In this document: positions 38,601 to 46,916 of the stretch, one piece after another
Numbering within the stretch: position 1 is the stretch's first letter
Layout of the letters: every line of letters starts with the position of its first letter
Assembly (NCBI GenBank): GCA_023384575.1
Contig: JAHDVP010000033.1
Location: 1 to 62,431, forward strand
Length of the DNA stretch: 62,431 nt
Direction of reading: 5' to 3'
Origin: Acidobacteriota bacterium
GTDB taxonomy: Bacteria > Acidobacteriota > Vicinamibacteria > Vicinamibacterales > JAFNAJ01
Position numbers and translations under genes: made by a program
Notes under the pieces: model-generated
The model's database searches: none
The model's input: the letters and a program-made list of their open reading frames with translations, nothing else
What the model was told of the DNA's origin: nothing

Positions 38601-41600
38601 GTGAGGGTTCGGCCAGCGTGCCGATCGCCCGCAGGTCGGCGCCCATCTCGAAGCGGCCGTAGTTGTTGTCGAACGCCAGGTCCTCGCGCGTGATGACGGC
38701 CACGTCGAGCCGCGTGGCCATCAGGCCGGTGCCGGCCGCCGGTGCCGCCTGAGGCGCCGCGGGCGCCCCCTGTCCCCGCAGGAGCTGGGCGAGGCTGAGC
38801 GGCCGCCGGTAGCCGCCGCGCACCACGGTCACCTCGCCGAAGAGCCGGGGAACGACCGCCGTGGGCGGCTGCGACAGCGTCACGGCGACGTTGACCTCGC
38901 TCTGGAGGCCCTCGATGTCCATGGCGATGCCACGACCAGTGAGCGAGACGTCGAGCTCGCCGATGGCGAACGCGGGAAAGCGCGCCCGGCCGCCGACCTC
39001 GATCGGTCCTCCGTTGGCCGTTCCTGTCATGCGGTCGATGCGCAGCTCGTCGCCCCGCAGGACGAGCGATCCCGAGACGCCGCTCACCGCGAGGCGCGGC
39101 TCTCGCAGGCGCGCCTCGCCGCCGCTGACGATGATGCGGCCGTCGATCTCCGGCGCGCCCACCGGCCCGCCTGCGGCCAGGGAGACATCGACGCGGCCCG
39201 CCGTGGCCACACCCTCGACGAACGCGCCGATCAGCCTGAGGTCGATGAGCGCATCCGCCGCGGCATCGACGCGCACCTCGCCTTCATCGGTGAACGAGAG
39301 GCCGCCGACCACCTCGAGGCGGTTGCCAGCGCCCGCCCACACCCACTCCTCGACGCGCAGCCGCCCGTCGTCGAGGACGAGGCGCGTCGGAGAGACCTGC
39401 GCGAGTGGCACCTGCGCGATCTCGACGGCCGCCCGCTCGAACTCGACCCGCCCGCGCACGGCCGACACGCGTATCTCGTCCGCCTCGAACCACGCCGTCG
39501 CGGCGAGGACGCCCTCGAGCGCCGCCGCGGTCTCCGCGTCGACGAACGGCGCCAACGCGCGCTCCGTCAGATCGTCCACCCGGGCGTCGATGCGGGCCGA
39601 CTCCCCGGCGGCAGGCAGCCCGTCGACGTAGGCTGCCGGCAGCCAGGGTGCGACGAGTCGCATCGGCACCCGACCCGTCGCCGACGCTCGGGCGCCCTGC
39701 CAGGCGGCTTCGGCGCCGGTGAGGTGGATCACCCCGGCGTCGAGCGACGCGTCGAGCCGGCCCACGATGAACGGGGGCAGCGAGCCGAGGCGCACCGACC
39801 CGTTCTCCACGTGCACGGCGGCGTCGAGGCCAGGTCGTTCGAGTGTGTCGAGCAGGCCGACCCTGACGTCGAGGGTGCCGGCGAGCGCGACCTCGTCGTC
39901 GAGGCCGGCCAGCGAGAGAAGCGACGCGAGGTCGTCCGCCGGGCCGGCGACGGTCAGCGACAGCCGGTCGCCAGGCCGACCGAAACGTCCCGCCGCCACG
40001 AGGCGCGTCCGACCGAGTCGTACCGCGAGACCCGGGATCTCGCCCTCCCGATCGGCCCACCGCATCTCGTCGGCTCGTTCGAGCACGAGCGGTGTCGTGC
40101 CGATTCGCGCCTCGAGTGTCAGCAGGCGTGCCGTGATCTCCACGTCGGCCGGGGCCGCGAGCGTGCCCGCCGCCGTCGACTCGACGTGCAGACGGCCGAG
40201 GACGCGGTCGGTGTCGCGGAGCCGTGGAGGCAGGGGCTTGCGCAGGTCGTCGGTGTCGACACGTGCGTTCAGCGCGAAGTCCCATGGCGAGGCGAGAGCG
40301 ACCTGCCCGTCGGCGGTCACGTCGAGGTCGTACAACGCGACGTCGAGCCGTGCGGTGCCGGCGTCGAGCTCGACGTCGACGCCCATGCGGCCAATCGAGT
40401 ACTCGTCGAGTCCCACGCCCGACAGGTCGACGCGGCCCCCTCCGGCAAGGTGCGCCAGCGGTCCCCGCGCGTCCAGACGGAGCTCGTCGATCAGCGCCTC
40501 GACGCCGATCGCCTCGGTGTCTGGCGCCACGACGACCGGAGCGATCGCCAGGCGCCGGCCTTCGACGCGAATCTCGACCTCGTTCCCCCGGAGATCGATC
40601 GTTCCCGCCGCCGTGAGCGCACCACCGTCCTGGCGCAGGTCGAGGCGATCGAGGAAGACGCGGCCCCCGTCGAGTCGCACGCTCGCCTCACCGCCATCCA
40701 GGTGTTGTCCGAAGGCCCTGATGCCGTCGAGGGTGGCGGTGGCGTCGACGGTGGGTCGCGCCCACGTGCCACCAAGACCGACGTCGATCCGGGCGCGGCC
40801 AGCGAGCGGCCACGGCCCGTCCGTGCGGCCGGCGAGACGGTTCACCGCGTCGATGTCTGCAGCCATCGCGACGAGGCGTCCCGCGAGCGTCTCGCCCTCG
40901 AGTCCGAGCGTGACCTCGCCGCGCGCGGAGACGTCGTCCAGCGTGGCGTCGAGGTCGGTGAATGCCAGCGTCGCGGGGTCGGCGAGCACCGTCGCCGAGA
41001 GACGCCCGCCCCGCGCCGCCTCGAGACGCAGGTCTTCGACCTCGAGCCGTGCCGAGACTCGAGGGGCCGACACCGTTCCCGCCAGCGAACCGTCGAGCGC
41101 GATCCGCCCGTCGAGGCGGTCCTCGAGGCCTGCGGGCAGCGACACGCCGGCCGATCGCGCGAGGTCCAGCAGGGCGGGGATCCCCGGAACGTCGACCTGC
41201 AGGCTGCCCCCGAGCGTGGTGTCGGCGAACGACTCGGCGAGGCGGCCCGACGCCCGGCCGCTGACGACGGCTGCCTCACCCGCACGGTGCGCGTGGTCGA
41301 GCGTCCACGCGCCGGCCCACGCCGTGAGTGAGGCCCTGCCGGACAGCGGCACCATGGACGGCGCACCAGCGCCTCGAGCCTCGTGCGTCAGCGTGAGGTC
41401 GACAGACGGGAGGCCGCGGTGCCAGGTGGCCTCGACCTGGCCGGCCAGCACGGCGCCGATGCCGGCGTCGATGCCGAGGGCCGACGCCACGTCGTTCACC
41501 CGGAGGTCCTGCCACCGGGCCGAGAATGCGCCTCCGGTCGTCTCGCCGAGTCCGACACTCCCCGCGGCCGTGATCTCGCCGCCCGCGAGGCCCACGCGCA

Positions 41601-42639
41601 GGCGGTCGACACGCAGGGCCTCCGTGGAGACCTCCACGCCGATGTCGAGGTCGATTCGCGCCAGCGTCTCGTATGCGATCTCGGTCGAGGTCGCCGTGAG
41701 GCCGACGAGCGGCGAGGTCAGTGGTCCACTGATGGTGCCGTGCCAGTCGATGGGGCCCGAGGGCGCGGGGTCGACGTCGAGCCACCGAGCCAGGGGGCCG
41801 GCGCGCAGCGTGCCACCCACCGTGACATCGGCCTCAGGCGAAGCGAAGACGTCGGTGATCCGCCCGTCGACACGGACCGAAGCCATGGCCGGCGAGCGCC
41901 CCGAGCGACCCTCCGTCAGCGACGGCGGTGTCGGACGTCGGTCCGATCGGGCGTGCGGCGCAGGGTGTGTGTCGCCTCCGGTGACCTCGAAACGCAGTTC
42001 GTCGAGCGACACCGATGCGCCATCGAACTCGACGTACCCCGCGACGTCGTGCACGTGCAGGGCCAGGGTGCCGAACTCGAGCACGACGGGGCCGCCCGTG
42101 CTCACGGTGCCTCGCGTCCCGTCCGGTGCCGGGTGGAGGTCGAGGGCGAGGTCGGCAGCCCGGACGTGCACGGCGTCGGGACGGTGGTCGTAGTGGACGG
42201 CGAAGCCTCGTACCGAGGCACGACCCACATCGAGCCGCGTCAGGCCACCCTCGCCGTCGCCGCCCGCTGGAAGGTTGTCGCGTCCCTCCTCGTCGACGAC
42301 GACCGTCAGCGTCGTCTCACGGACATCGACGGACGACAGGGCCAGCCCGCCGAGGAGCACCCGCCAGGACAGCACCACCTCGACCGCAGCGGCCTCGAGA
42401 AACGGCGTGTCGGGCGTCTCGGCGGCGGCAAGGCGCACTCCCCTCGCGGCGACGCGTCGCGTCAACAGGTTGTAGTCGAGTCGGTCGACACGAGCGACGA
42501 GGCCGGCGTCGCCGAGCGCGCGAACCACACGGGTGGCTACGGCCGACTGGACGGGCGGCAGATGAGCCGCCGCGAACAGGACCGCCACCACGACCAACGC
42601 GGCCAGCAGGATCGACCGCCGGCGGGAGGGCGAAGGCAC
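35641..42639 (-). CDS. TamB-like / BamA-like (Omp85) fusion protein
   Basis: A single frame of 2332 codons with no break. Residues 9-26 form one inner-membrane anchor (ILLAALVVVAVLFAAAH). Residues about 30-1250 are the repeated AsmA/TamB beta-groove; about 1250-1560 are the TamB C-terminal domain (GNRYQIERGTVDF, SLLLTGRT). From about 1577 come five POTRA-like repeats, each opening with a strand such as VSSVVIEGV, TTLEIEGVEL, DRRIEFTGHG, VGNVSVAGA and LGEIVVEGA. From about 1990 there is an Omp85 barrel with VRGY (GGGNSVRGYAED) and a terminal FSIGQAF. GTG 42639 was chosen for its GGAAGAG site; a frame 25 codons longer is less likely. It would span the envelope and serve in barrel insertion or lipid transport. 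Confidence 0.9.
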   Translation of the reverse strand: MPSPSRRRSILLAALVVVAVLFAAAHLPPVQSAVATRVVRALGDAGLVARVDRLDYNLLTRRVAARGVRLAAAETPDTPFLEAAAVEVVLSWRVLLGGLALSSVDVRETTLTVVVDEEGRDNLPAGGDGEGGLTRLDVGRASVRGFAVHYDHRPDAVHVRAADLALDLHPAPDGTRGTVSTGGPVVLEFGTLALHVHDVAGYVEFDGASVSLDELRFEVTGGDTHPAPHARSDRRPTPPSLTEGRSGRSPAMASVRVDGRITDVFASPEADVTVGGTLRAGPLARWLDVDPAPSGPIDWHGTISGPLTSPLVGLTATSTEIAYETLARIDLDIGVEVSTEALRVDRLRVGLAGGEITAAGSVGLGETTGGAFSARWQDLRVNDVASALGIDAGIGAVLAGQVEATWHRGLPSVDLTLTHEARGAGAPSMVPLSGRASLTAWAGAWTLDHAHRAGEAAVVSGRASGRLAESFADTTLGGSLQVDVPGIPALLDLARSAGVSLPAGLEDRLDGRIALDGSLAGTVSAPRVSARLEVEDLRLEAARGGRLSATVLADPATLAFTDLDATLDDVSARGEVTLGLEGETLAGRLVAMAADIDAVNRLAGRTDGPWPLAGRARIDVGLGGTWARPTVDATATLDGIRAFGQHLDGGEASVRLDGGRVFLDRLDLRQDGGALTAAGTIDLRGNEVEIRVEGRRLAIAPVVVAPDTEAIGVEALIDELRLDARGPLAHLAGGGRVDLSGVGLDEYSIGRMGVDVELDAGTARLDVALYDLDVTADGQVALASPWDFALNARVDTDDLRKPLPPRLRDTDRVLGRLHVESTAAGTLAAPADVEITARLLTLEARIGTTPLVLERADEMRWADREGEIPGLAVRLGRTRLVAAGRFGRPGDRLSLTVAGPADDLASLLSLAGLDDEVALAGTLDVRVGLLDTLERPGLDAAVHVENGSVRLGSLPPFIVGRLDASLDAGVIHLTGAEAAWQGARASATGRVPMRLVAPWLPAAYVDGLPAAGESARIDARVDDLTERALAPFVDAETAAALEGVLAATAWFEADEIRVSAVRGRVEFERAAVEIAQVPLAQVSPTRLVLDDGRLRVEEWVWAGAGNRLEVVGGLSFTDEGEVRVDAAADALIDLRLIGAFVEGVATAGRVDVSLAAGGPVGAPEIDGRIIVSGGEARLREPRLAVSGVSGSLVLRGDELRIDRMTGTANGGPIEVGGRARFPAFAIGELDVSLTGRGIAMDIEGLQSEVNVAVTLSQPPTAVVPRLFGEVTVVRGGYRRPLSLAQLLRGQGAPAAPQAAPAAGTGLMATRLDVAVITREDLAFDNNYGRFEMGADLRAIGTLAEPSLAGRAELREGGQVFLGGNRYQIERGTVDFTNPARIEPEIDLTARTRVRGHEITLNVSGTPETITADLTSDDPSLAQGDLVSLLLTGRTRDETGGAEAEVARDQLLGLLSGELLGAAGRAVGLDAVRIERSDGADTFDVGPWALSDETDPSSRITLSKNLGQQFELALSQSLRDSNSLTWIATYRPGRNVDLRVISRDNTSMAYEARQDVSFGGAAGGQTLRRSRPPAPRVSSVVIEGVDATVRAALERRLRVDRGSRFDFFRWQDDRERVLAYFHELGFFEASVDATRDDTEPGPDGGSVALAYVVDPGPRTTLEIEGVELPARVEREMVDAWTRTVYDGFLLDDLRGIVEGALLADGYLEADVRAEVRPGTPPGDKHVVVRVTAGRRTTDRRIEFTGHGVLSARRLEQIIEEAGIADEVWREPALAERPIRAAYERQGRLGASVETSPPAIEGDRGRLLVAIDEGPPFVVGNVSVAGASGIAEDAVREAFRLQPGDAYDPDRVDSARRRVEQLYRRHGYNAARLVVRQKVERDAATVAVDLAIDEGPQQVLGEIVVEGADRTRAGVIERALSLERGAPVDLSEWYQARRRLYQTGVFRRADVEPVPVEADGPDAGAERTEVVPEAAQSAAPGPRVEEVQARVSLVEWPLYRFRYGFQVTDDRSPESERRRVRPGVVFDLQRRNLIGIADSAGAAVRIENRRWLVRGFASAPRFFALPLTTNLFVTRSRETFGGGETLRFVTTRWDVAAEQRYRRGRAVSLNYGYRYEWNRTFDPARDPDDPFGLDITINIARLTSGIAIDTRDDPFDATRGWFHTSNVEYSSERLGSDLRFVKYLLQHYDYRPVGRGIVLASAARVGLSQGFGQEIVPSERFFAGGGNSVRGYAEDSLGERSFLGDPRGGEALLVLNQEVRFPIRGFVRGVAFADAGNVFANPARIALGELEVGVGAGLRLDTPFALLRIDYGVPVSRPRGERGARWFFSIGQAF

Positions 42640-42751
42640 GGGCTCTTCCGATTCTATCAGTCGGTCCGGTCGAGGTCGTGCAGCCGCGAACTCGACGGGG
42701 CGAATTCTCGTCAAACTTCAGCACCGGGTGTGTCCACCGAGTGCCTGTCGT

Positions 42752-42770
42752 CGGGGACGGTTCGTCCCCG
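42752..42770. repeat. hairpin in the divergent TamB-BamA / LytS gap
   Basis: CGGGGACG and CGTCCCCG form an 8-bp perfect inverted repeat with loop GTT. It lies 113 bases from each divergent start and could be an operator or a leader hairpin. The rest of this 243-base gap shows no clear promoter. Confidence 0.35.
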
Positions 42771-42882
42771 GTTGGAGGCGGTCCGTCACAACCTGCTTGC
42801 CAGTTCCGTGGGCTCATCACATTCTCGCTCCGATTCGTCCACCCTCTTGCTTCAGCTGCCGCAGTCGCCGAGGGGACGTGGG

Positions 42883-44031
42883 ATGTCGATGTTCGACGAA
42901 CAGGTCGACGCGCTGCCGGCGCCACGGGATTCGGGCTCCGAGGCCTTGAGGCCGCTCGTGCTCCGGGCGCTGCTGTTTCTCGCGGGCCTCACCGTGCTCA
43001 GCGTGTTCACCGCGGTGCACATGTACTTCTTCTACCGGCAGCGCGATCCCATCGACTGGCTCGAGGCGTTCCTGTCCGGCTTCGCGACGTGGTACCCGTG
43101 GGTGCTGCTCGGTCCGGGAGTGTTCTTTCTCGGGCGGCGGGTTCCGTTCGAGCCCGGGCGCTGGCGCCTTGCGGTACTGGTCCACCTGCCGGCCGCTCTG
43201 GTCTTCGGCGTGCTCCATGGAGGCCTGCGCGCCGCGGCTGGTCCCTTCGTCGACACTCAGCCCATCCCCGCCGGCCGGATCATCCTCGGGCAGCTTCTCC
43301 TCACGGCGCTCTCGTACTGGGTCCTCCTGGCCACCCACCAGGCGTGGATGTACTACCGCCGGTACCGCGCTCGCGAGCTGAGGACGTCCCAGCTCGAGTC
43401 GAAGCTGGCCCAGGCCCAGCTCGAGGTCCTCCGGATGCAGCTGCATCCGCACTTTCTCTTCAACACGCTCCACGCCGTCTCGGCCCTCGTCCATCGCGAT
43501 CCGGACGCCGCCGACGAGATGATCTCGCAGCTGTCCGACCTGCTCCGCATGACGCTCGACAACTTCGGCGTCCAGGAGGTGTCCCTGCGTGAGGAGCTCG
43601 AGTTCATCGAGAAGTACCTCGACATCCAGCAGACGCGCTTCCGCGATCGCCTGCGCGTCGTGATGGACGTGCCCGCCGAGACACTCGACGCACGCGTGCC
43701 GAACCAGGCCCTTCAGCCGATCGTCGAGAACGCGATCAAGCACGGCGTGGCCGCCAGGACGGGTGAGGGCCAGATCGAGATTCGCGCTCGAGGCGGACGG
43801 TCGATGCTTCGGCTCACGGTGCGCGACGACGGGCCGGGGCTCCCGGCCACCGTCAACGGCCGGTCCGTGGGCATCGGGCTGGCGAACATCCGGGCTCGCC
43901 TGAAGCAGCTGTACGGGCCGCTTGCCACGCTCGATCTCGCCAACCATCCGAGGGGCGGCACCCTGGTGACGCTGCTCGTTCCGCAACCGTCGCCGTGTCC
44001 TCCGGGAGCGGCGCGTGGAGAGGCCGCATGA
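42883..44031 (+). CDS. LytS/YehU-type sensor histidine kinase
   Basis: The 382-aa protein starts with ATG after AGGGGACG. Four or so membrane helices span residues 28-165. A coiled coil (SQLESKLAQAQLEVLRMQ) leads into the His_kinase domain with QLHPHFLFNTLH (phospho-acceptor H190) and the ATPase N-box PIVENAIKHG plus DDGPGLP and GIGLANIRARL. This is the class that pairs with LytTR regulators, and such a gene overlaps its stop (ATGA). The membrane part has no recognised ligand domain. The signal and targets are unknown; envelope stress or peptide signals are typical for the class. Confidence 0.92.
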   Translation: MSMFDEQVDALPAPRDSGSEALRPLVLRALLFLAGLTVLSVFTAVHMYFFYRQRDPIDWLEAFLSGFATWYPWVLLGPGVFFLGRRVPFEPGRWRLAVLVHLPAALVFGVLHGGLRAAAGPFVDTQPIPAGRIILGQLLLTALSYWVLLATHQAWMYYRRYRARELRTSQLESKLAQAQLEVLRMQLHPHFLFNTLHAVSALVHRDPDAADEMISQLSDLLRMTLDNFGVQEVSLREELEFIEKYLDIQQTRFRDRLRVVMDVPAETLDARVPNQALQPIVENAIKHGVAARTGEGQIEIRARGGRSMLRLTVRDDGPGLPATVNGRSVGIGLANIRARLKQLYGPLATLDLANHPRGGTLVTLLVPQPSPCPPGAARGEAA

Positions 44032-44801
44032 CCATCCGAACGTGTATCGTCGACGACGAGCCGCTCGCCCGCGAACGGCTCCGCACCCTGCTGGCGCAGG
44101 AGTCGGACATCGAAGTCATCGCCGAATGCGCCGATGGCGGCGAGGCCATCCGCGCGATCAGGGAGCAGAGGCCCGACCTGGTGTTTCTCGACGTCCAGAT
44201 GCCCGTCGTCGACGGCTTCGGCGTGCTGGAGTCGCTCGAGGGCGACGCGCCGCCCGTCGTGGTGTTCGTGACGGCCTACGACCAGTACGCGCTGCAGGCA
44301 TTCGACGTGCACGCCCTCGACTACCTGCTCAAGCCTTTCAACGGGCGTCGATTCAGGCGAGCCGTGCAACGGGCGCGCTTCGAGCTCCTCAAGGACGGAC
44401 AGGCGGCCGGCGGCGTGAGCCAGCGGCTGCTGTCGCTGCTCGAGACGTTGCGCCAGGACAAGAAGCCGCAGGAACGGCTGGTGCTCAAGACCGCTGGCCG
44501 CGTCACCTTTCTCAAGGTCGACGAGATCGACTGGATCGAAGCGGAGGGCAACTACGTCCGGCTCCACGTCGGGGCGCATTCCCACCTGCTGCGCGAGACG
44601 ATGAAGGGCATCGAGACGAAGCTCGACCCCGAGCGGTTCATCCGCATCCACCGATCGACCATCGTGAACACGGATCGCATCAAGGAGCTCCAGCCGCTGT
44701 TCCATGGCGAGTACGCCGTGACGCTGCAGGACGGAACCCGTCTGACGGCGAGCCGAGGGCCCGAGAACAAGCTCCGGAGGATGATCGACACCCGGCTCTG
44801 A
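44028..44801 (+). CDS. LytTR-family response regulator
   Basis: The 257-aa protein overlaps the kinase stop by four bases. Receiver: IVDDEPLARERL near the start, phospho-acceptor D55 in LVFLDVQMP, VTAYDQYALQAF and LLKPFN. From about 145 the LytTR DNA-binding domain follows: VDEIDWIEAEGNYVRLH, then RFIRIHRSTIVNTDRIKEL, both standard for AlgR/AgrA/LytR proteins. It binds DNA through beta strands in pairs of sites. No clear target repeats were found nearby. With the LytS-type kinase it forms a complete two-component system; the M1 peptidase 54 bases downstream may be co-transcribed. Confidence 0.95.
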   Translation: MTIRTCIVDDEPLARERLRTLLAQESDIEVIAECADGGEAIRAIREQRPDLVFLDVQMPVVDGFGVLESLEGDAPPVVVFVTAYDQYALQAFDVHALDYLLKPFNGRRFRRAVQRARFELLKDGQAAGGVSQRLLSLLETLRQDKKPQERLVLKTAGRVTFLKVDEIDWIEAEGNYVRLHVGAHSHLLRETMKGIETKLDPERFIRIHRSTIVNTDRIKELQPLFHGEYAVTLQDGTRLTASRGPENKLRRMIDTRL

Positions 44802-44855
44802 GGCCGATTTCCCTTCGACGCGGTTTTCTGTTTGAATTGGGCCGCTGGACTGTCG

Positions 44856-46916
44856 ATGCGGCCCTGCCCGCGCGCCACGGGCGCGCTCGTCGTCGTGCTC
44901 GCGGTGGGTGCCGGTTCCGGGGCACTGGCCCAGGTGCCCTCGCGATCGGCACGCGTGGTCGACTACCGCATCGAGGCCAGTCTCGACCCATCGGCCCACC
45001 GGGTCGACGGGCGGCAGCGCCTGACGTGGCGCAACCCGTCATCGACCGACACCGTCGGCGAAGTCTGGTTCCACCTCTACCTCAACGCGTTCAGGAACTC
45101 GCAGAGCACCTTCCTGCGCGAGCGCCCGGCGCTGCGCGCATCGATGGCCGGTACCGACGACGCGTGGGGCAGCATCGTGCTGACGTCGTTCCGGCTCGCA
45201 GGCGGGGCCGACCTGACGAACGCCGTGAGGTTCGCCGACCCACGTGGCATCAACCCCGACGATCGCACGCTCGTCAGGGTGCCCCTGCCACGTCCCGTGC
45301 CCCCGCGGGGCACGGCCGTCTTCGAGATCGACTTCGTGGCACGGCTGCCGAAGGTGGTCGAACGCACGGGACACGCGGGTGACTTCCACATGGTCGCGCA
45401 GTGGTTCCCGAAGATCGCCGTGTACGAACCGGCGGGGCGGCGCGGCCGGACCGACGGCGGGTGGAACGCCCACCAGTTCCACGCCAATGCCGAGTTCTAC
45501 TCGGACTTCGGCCGGTACGAGGTCGCGCTGACCGTGCCCTCCCGCTTCACGGTCGGCGCCACCGGCGTGCGGACCGCGCGGGTCGACCACGGCGACGGCA
45601 CGGTGACCTCGACCTACGTCCAGGAGGACGTGCACGATTTCGCGTGGACGGCCGACCCGAACCTCGTCGAACTGCGCGAGACGTTCTCCGCAACCGCCGA
45701 CGTGTCGCCGGCGGAGTACGAAGAGACCGCCGCGCTCCTCGGGCGGTCGGTCGAGGAGCTGCGCCTGTCGGACGTCGAGATCATCCTGCTCGTCCAGCCG
45801 CTGCACCGGCGGCAGGCGAACCGGTACTTCGCCGCAGCGAAGCTCGCGCTGAAGTGGTTCGGCCTGTGGTACGGCCGCTACCCGTACCGCACGCTGACCA
45901 TCGTCGACCCTCCGCGTCGAGGCGCCGGTGCGGCTGGCATGGAATACCCGACCCTGGTCACTGGCGGCACCCTCCAGGCCGTCGGCTACTGGCCGCTCTC
46001 TGGCCTGCGCATGCCGGAGGTGGTGACCGTGCACGAGGTCGGCCACCAGTTCTGGCAGGGACTCGTCGCCAATCACGAGGGAGAGGAGGCGTGGCTCGAC
46101 GAGGGGCTGACGAGCTACGTCACGGGCAAGGCCCTGGAGCGGGCGTTCGGCCGCGATGCGACGTACGTCGACCTGCCGGGGTTGCGCGCCGGCGTCGCCG
46201 ACCTGGCCCGGATGGGCAACACCCCCTGGCGGCGTTTCGCGCGAATCCGCCAGCCGTCCTGGTCGTACGACGCCGGGTACGGCTTCTATTCGTACCAGAA
46301 GCCCGAGCTGGCCTTGCGGACGCTCGAGTACCTGCTCGGCTCCGAGACGATGGCGCGCGTGATGCGCGCGTATCACGAGCGCTGGCGTTTCGGGCATCCG
46401 TCGGGTGACGACTTCCTGGCCGTCGTGCGCGAGGTCGCCGGCGGCGATCTCGACGGGTTCTTCTCGCAGGTCTTCGACGGATACGGCGTGCTCGACTACG
46501 AGGTCGCCGCTGTGTCGACCGAACGCGTCGCGCCAGCGCACGGCCTATTTGACGACGGCCGCCTCGTGTCGAGACGCGCGGCGCAGCAGGAGGCTGACCG
46601 CCGGCCTTTGTACGAGAGCACCGTGGTCGTGCGGCGGCTCGGCGAGGTCATCGTCCCGACGCACATTGCGCTGAAGTTCGAAGGCCGCGAGCCCGAACGG
46701 CTCGCATGGGACGGTCAGGCGCCGCGGAAGCGCTTCACGTTCACCCGTCCGGAGCGCCTCGAATGGGCCGACGTCGACCCCGACCGCGGCCTGTGGCTCG
46801 ACGTCAACTGGCTGAACAACGCCCGCCGGGTCGAGCCAGATCGACGGGCGCCGACGATCTGGACCGCCCGCTGGATGCTGCTGATGCAGTACGTGTTCAC
46901 GTGGCTGGGGTTGTGA
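44856..46916 (+). CDS. exported M1-family metallopeptidase
   Basis: The 686-aa protein has a signal peptide (LVVVLAVGAGSGALAQ). The gluzincin zinc site HEVGH at H393-H397 is followed 19 residues later by E416 in AWLDEGL, exactly the M1 spacing. GMEYPT upstream is the exopeptidase GxMEN-like substrate strand. After the catalytic domain come an alpha-helical part and a C-terminal beta domain. It should remove N-terminal residues from peptides outside the cytoplasm. The ATG at 44856 gives a clean signal peptide; a TTG eight codons earlier is possible. It follows the LytTR regulator and overlaps the next gene. Confidence 0.92.
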   Translation: MRPCPRATGALVVVLAVGAGSGALAQVPSRSARVVDYRIEASLDPSAHRVDGRQRLTWRNPSSTDTVGEVWFHLYLNAFRNSQSTFLRERPALRASMAGTDDAWGSIVLTSFRLAGGADLTNAVRFADPRGINPDDRTLVRVPLPRPVPPRGTAVFEIDFVARLPKVVERTGHAGDFHMVAQWFPKIAVYEPAGRRGRTDGGWNAHQFHANAEFYSDFGRYEVALTVPSRFTVGATGVRTARVDHGDGTVTSTYVQEDVHDFAWTADPNLVELRETFSATADVSPAEYEETAALLGRSVEELRLSDVEIILLVQPLHRRQANRYFAAAKLALKWFGLWYGRYPYRTLTIVDPPRRGAGAAGMEYPTLVTGGTLQAVGYWPLSGLRMPEVVTVHEVGHQFWQGLVANHEGEEAWLDEGLTSYVTGKALERAFGRDATYVDLPGLRAGVADLARMGNTPWRRFARIRQPSWSYDAGYGFYSYQKPELALRTLEYLLGSETMARVMRAYHERWRFGHPSGDDFLAVVREVAGGDLDGFFSQVFDGYGVLDYEVAAVSTERVAPAHGLFDDGRLVSRRAAQQEADRRPLYESTVVVRRLGEVIVPTHIALKFEGREPERLAWDGQAPRKRFTFTRPERLEWADVDPDRGLWLDVNWLNNARRVEPDRRAPTIWTARWMLLMQYVFTWLGL

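Noticed and set aside
42651-42656. TAGAAT on the minus strand as the -10 of the TamB-BamA gene
   Set aside because: It would start the transcript inside the ribosome site of the chosen GTG, and no -35 box is present.
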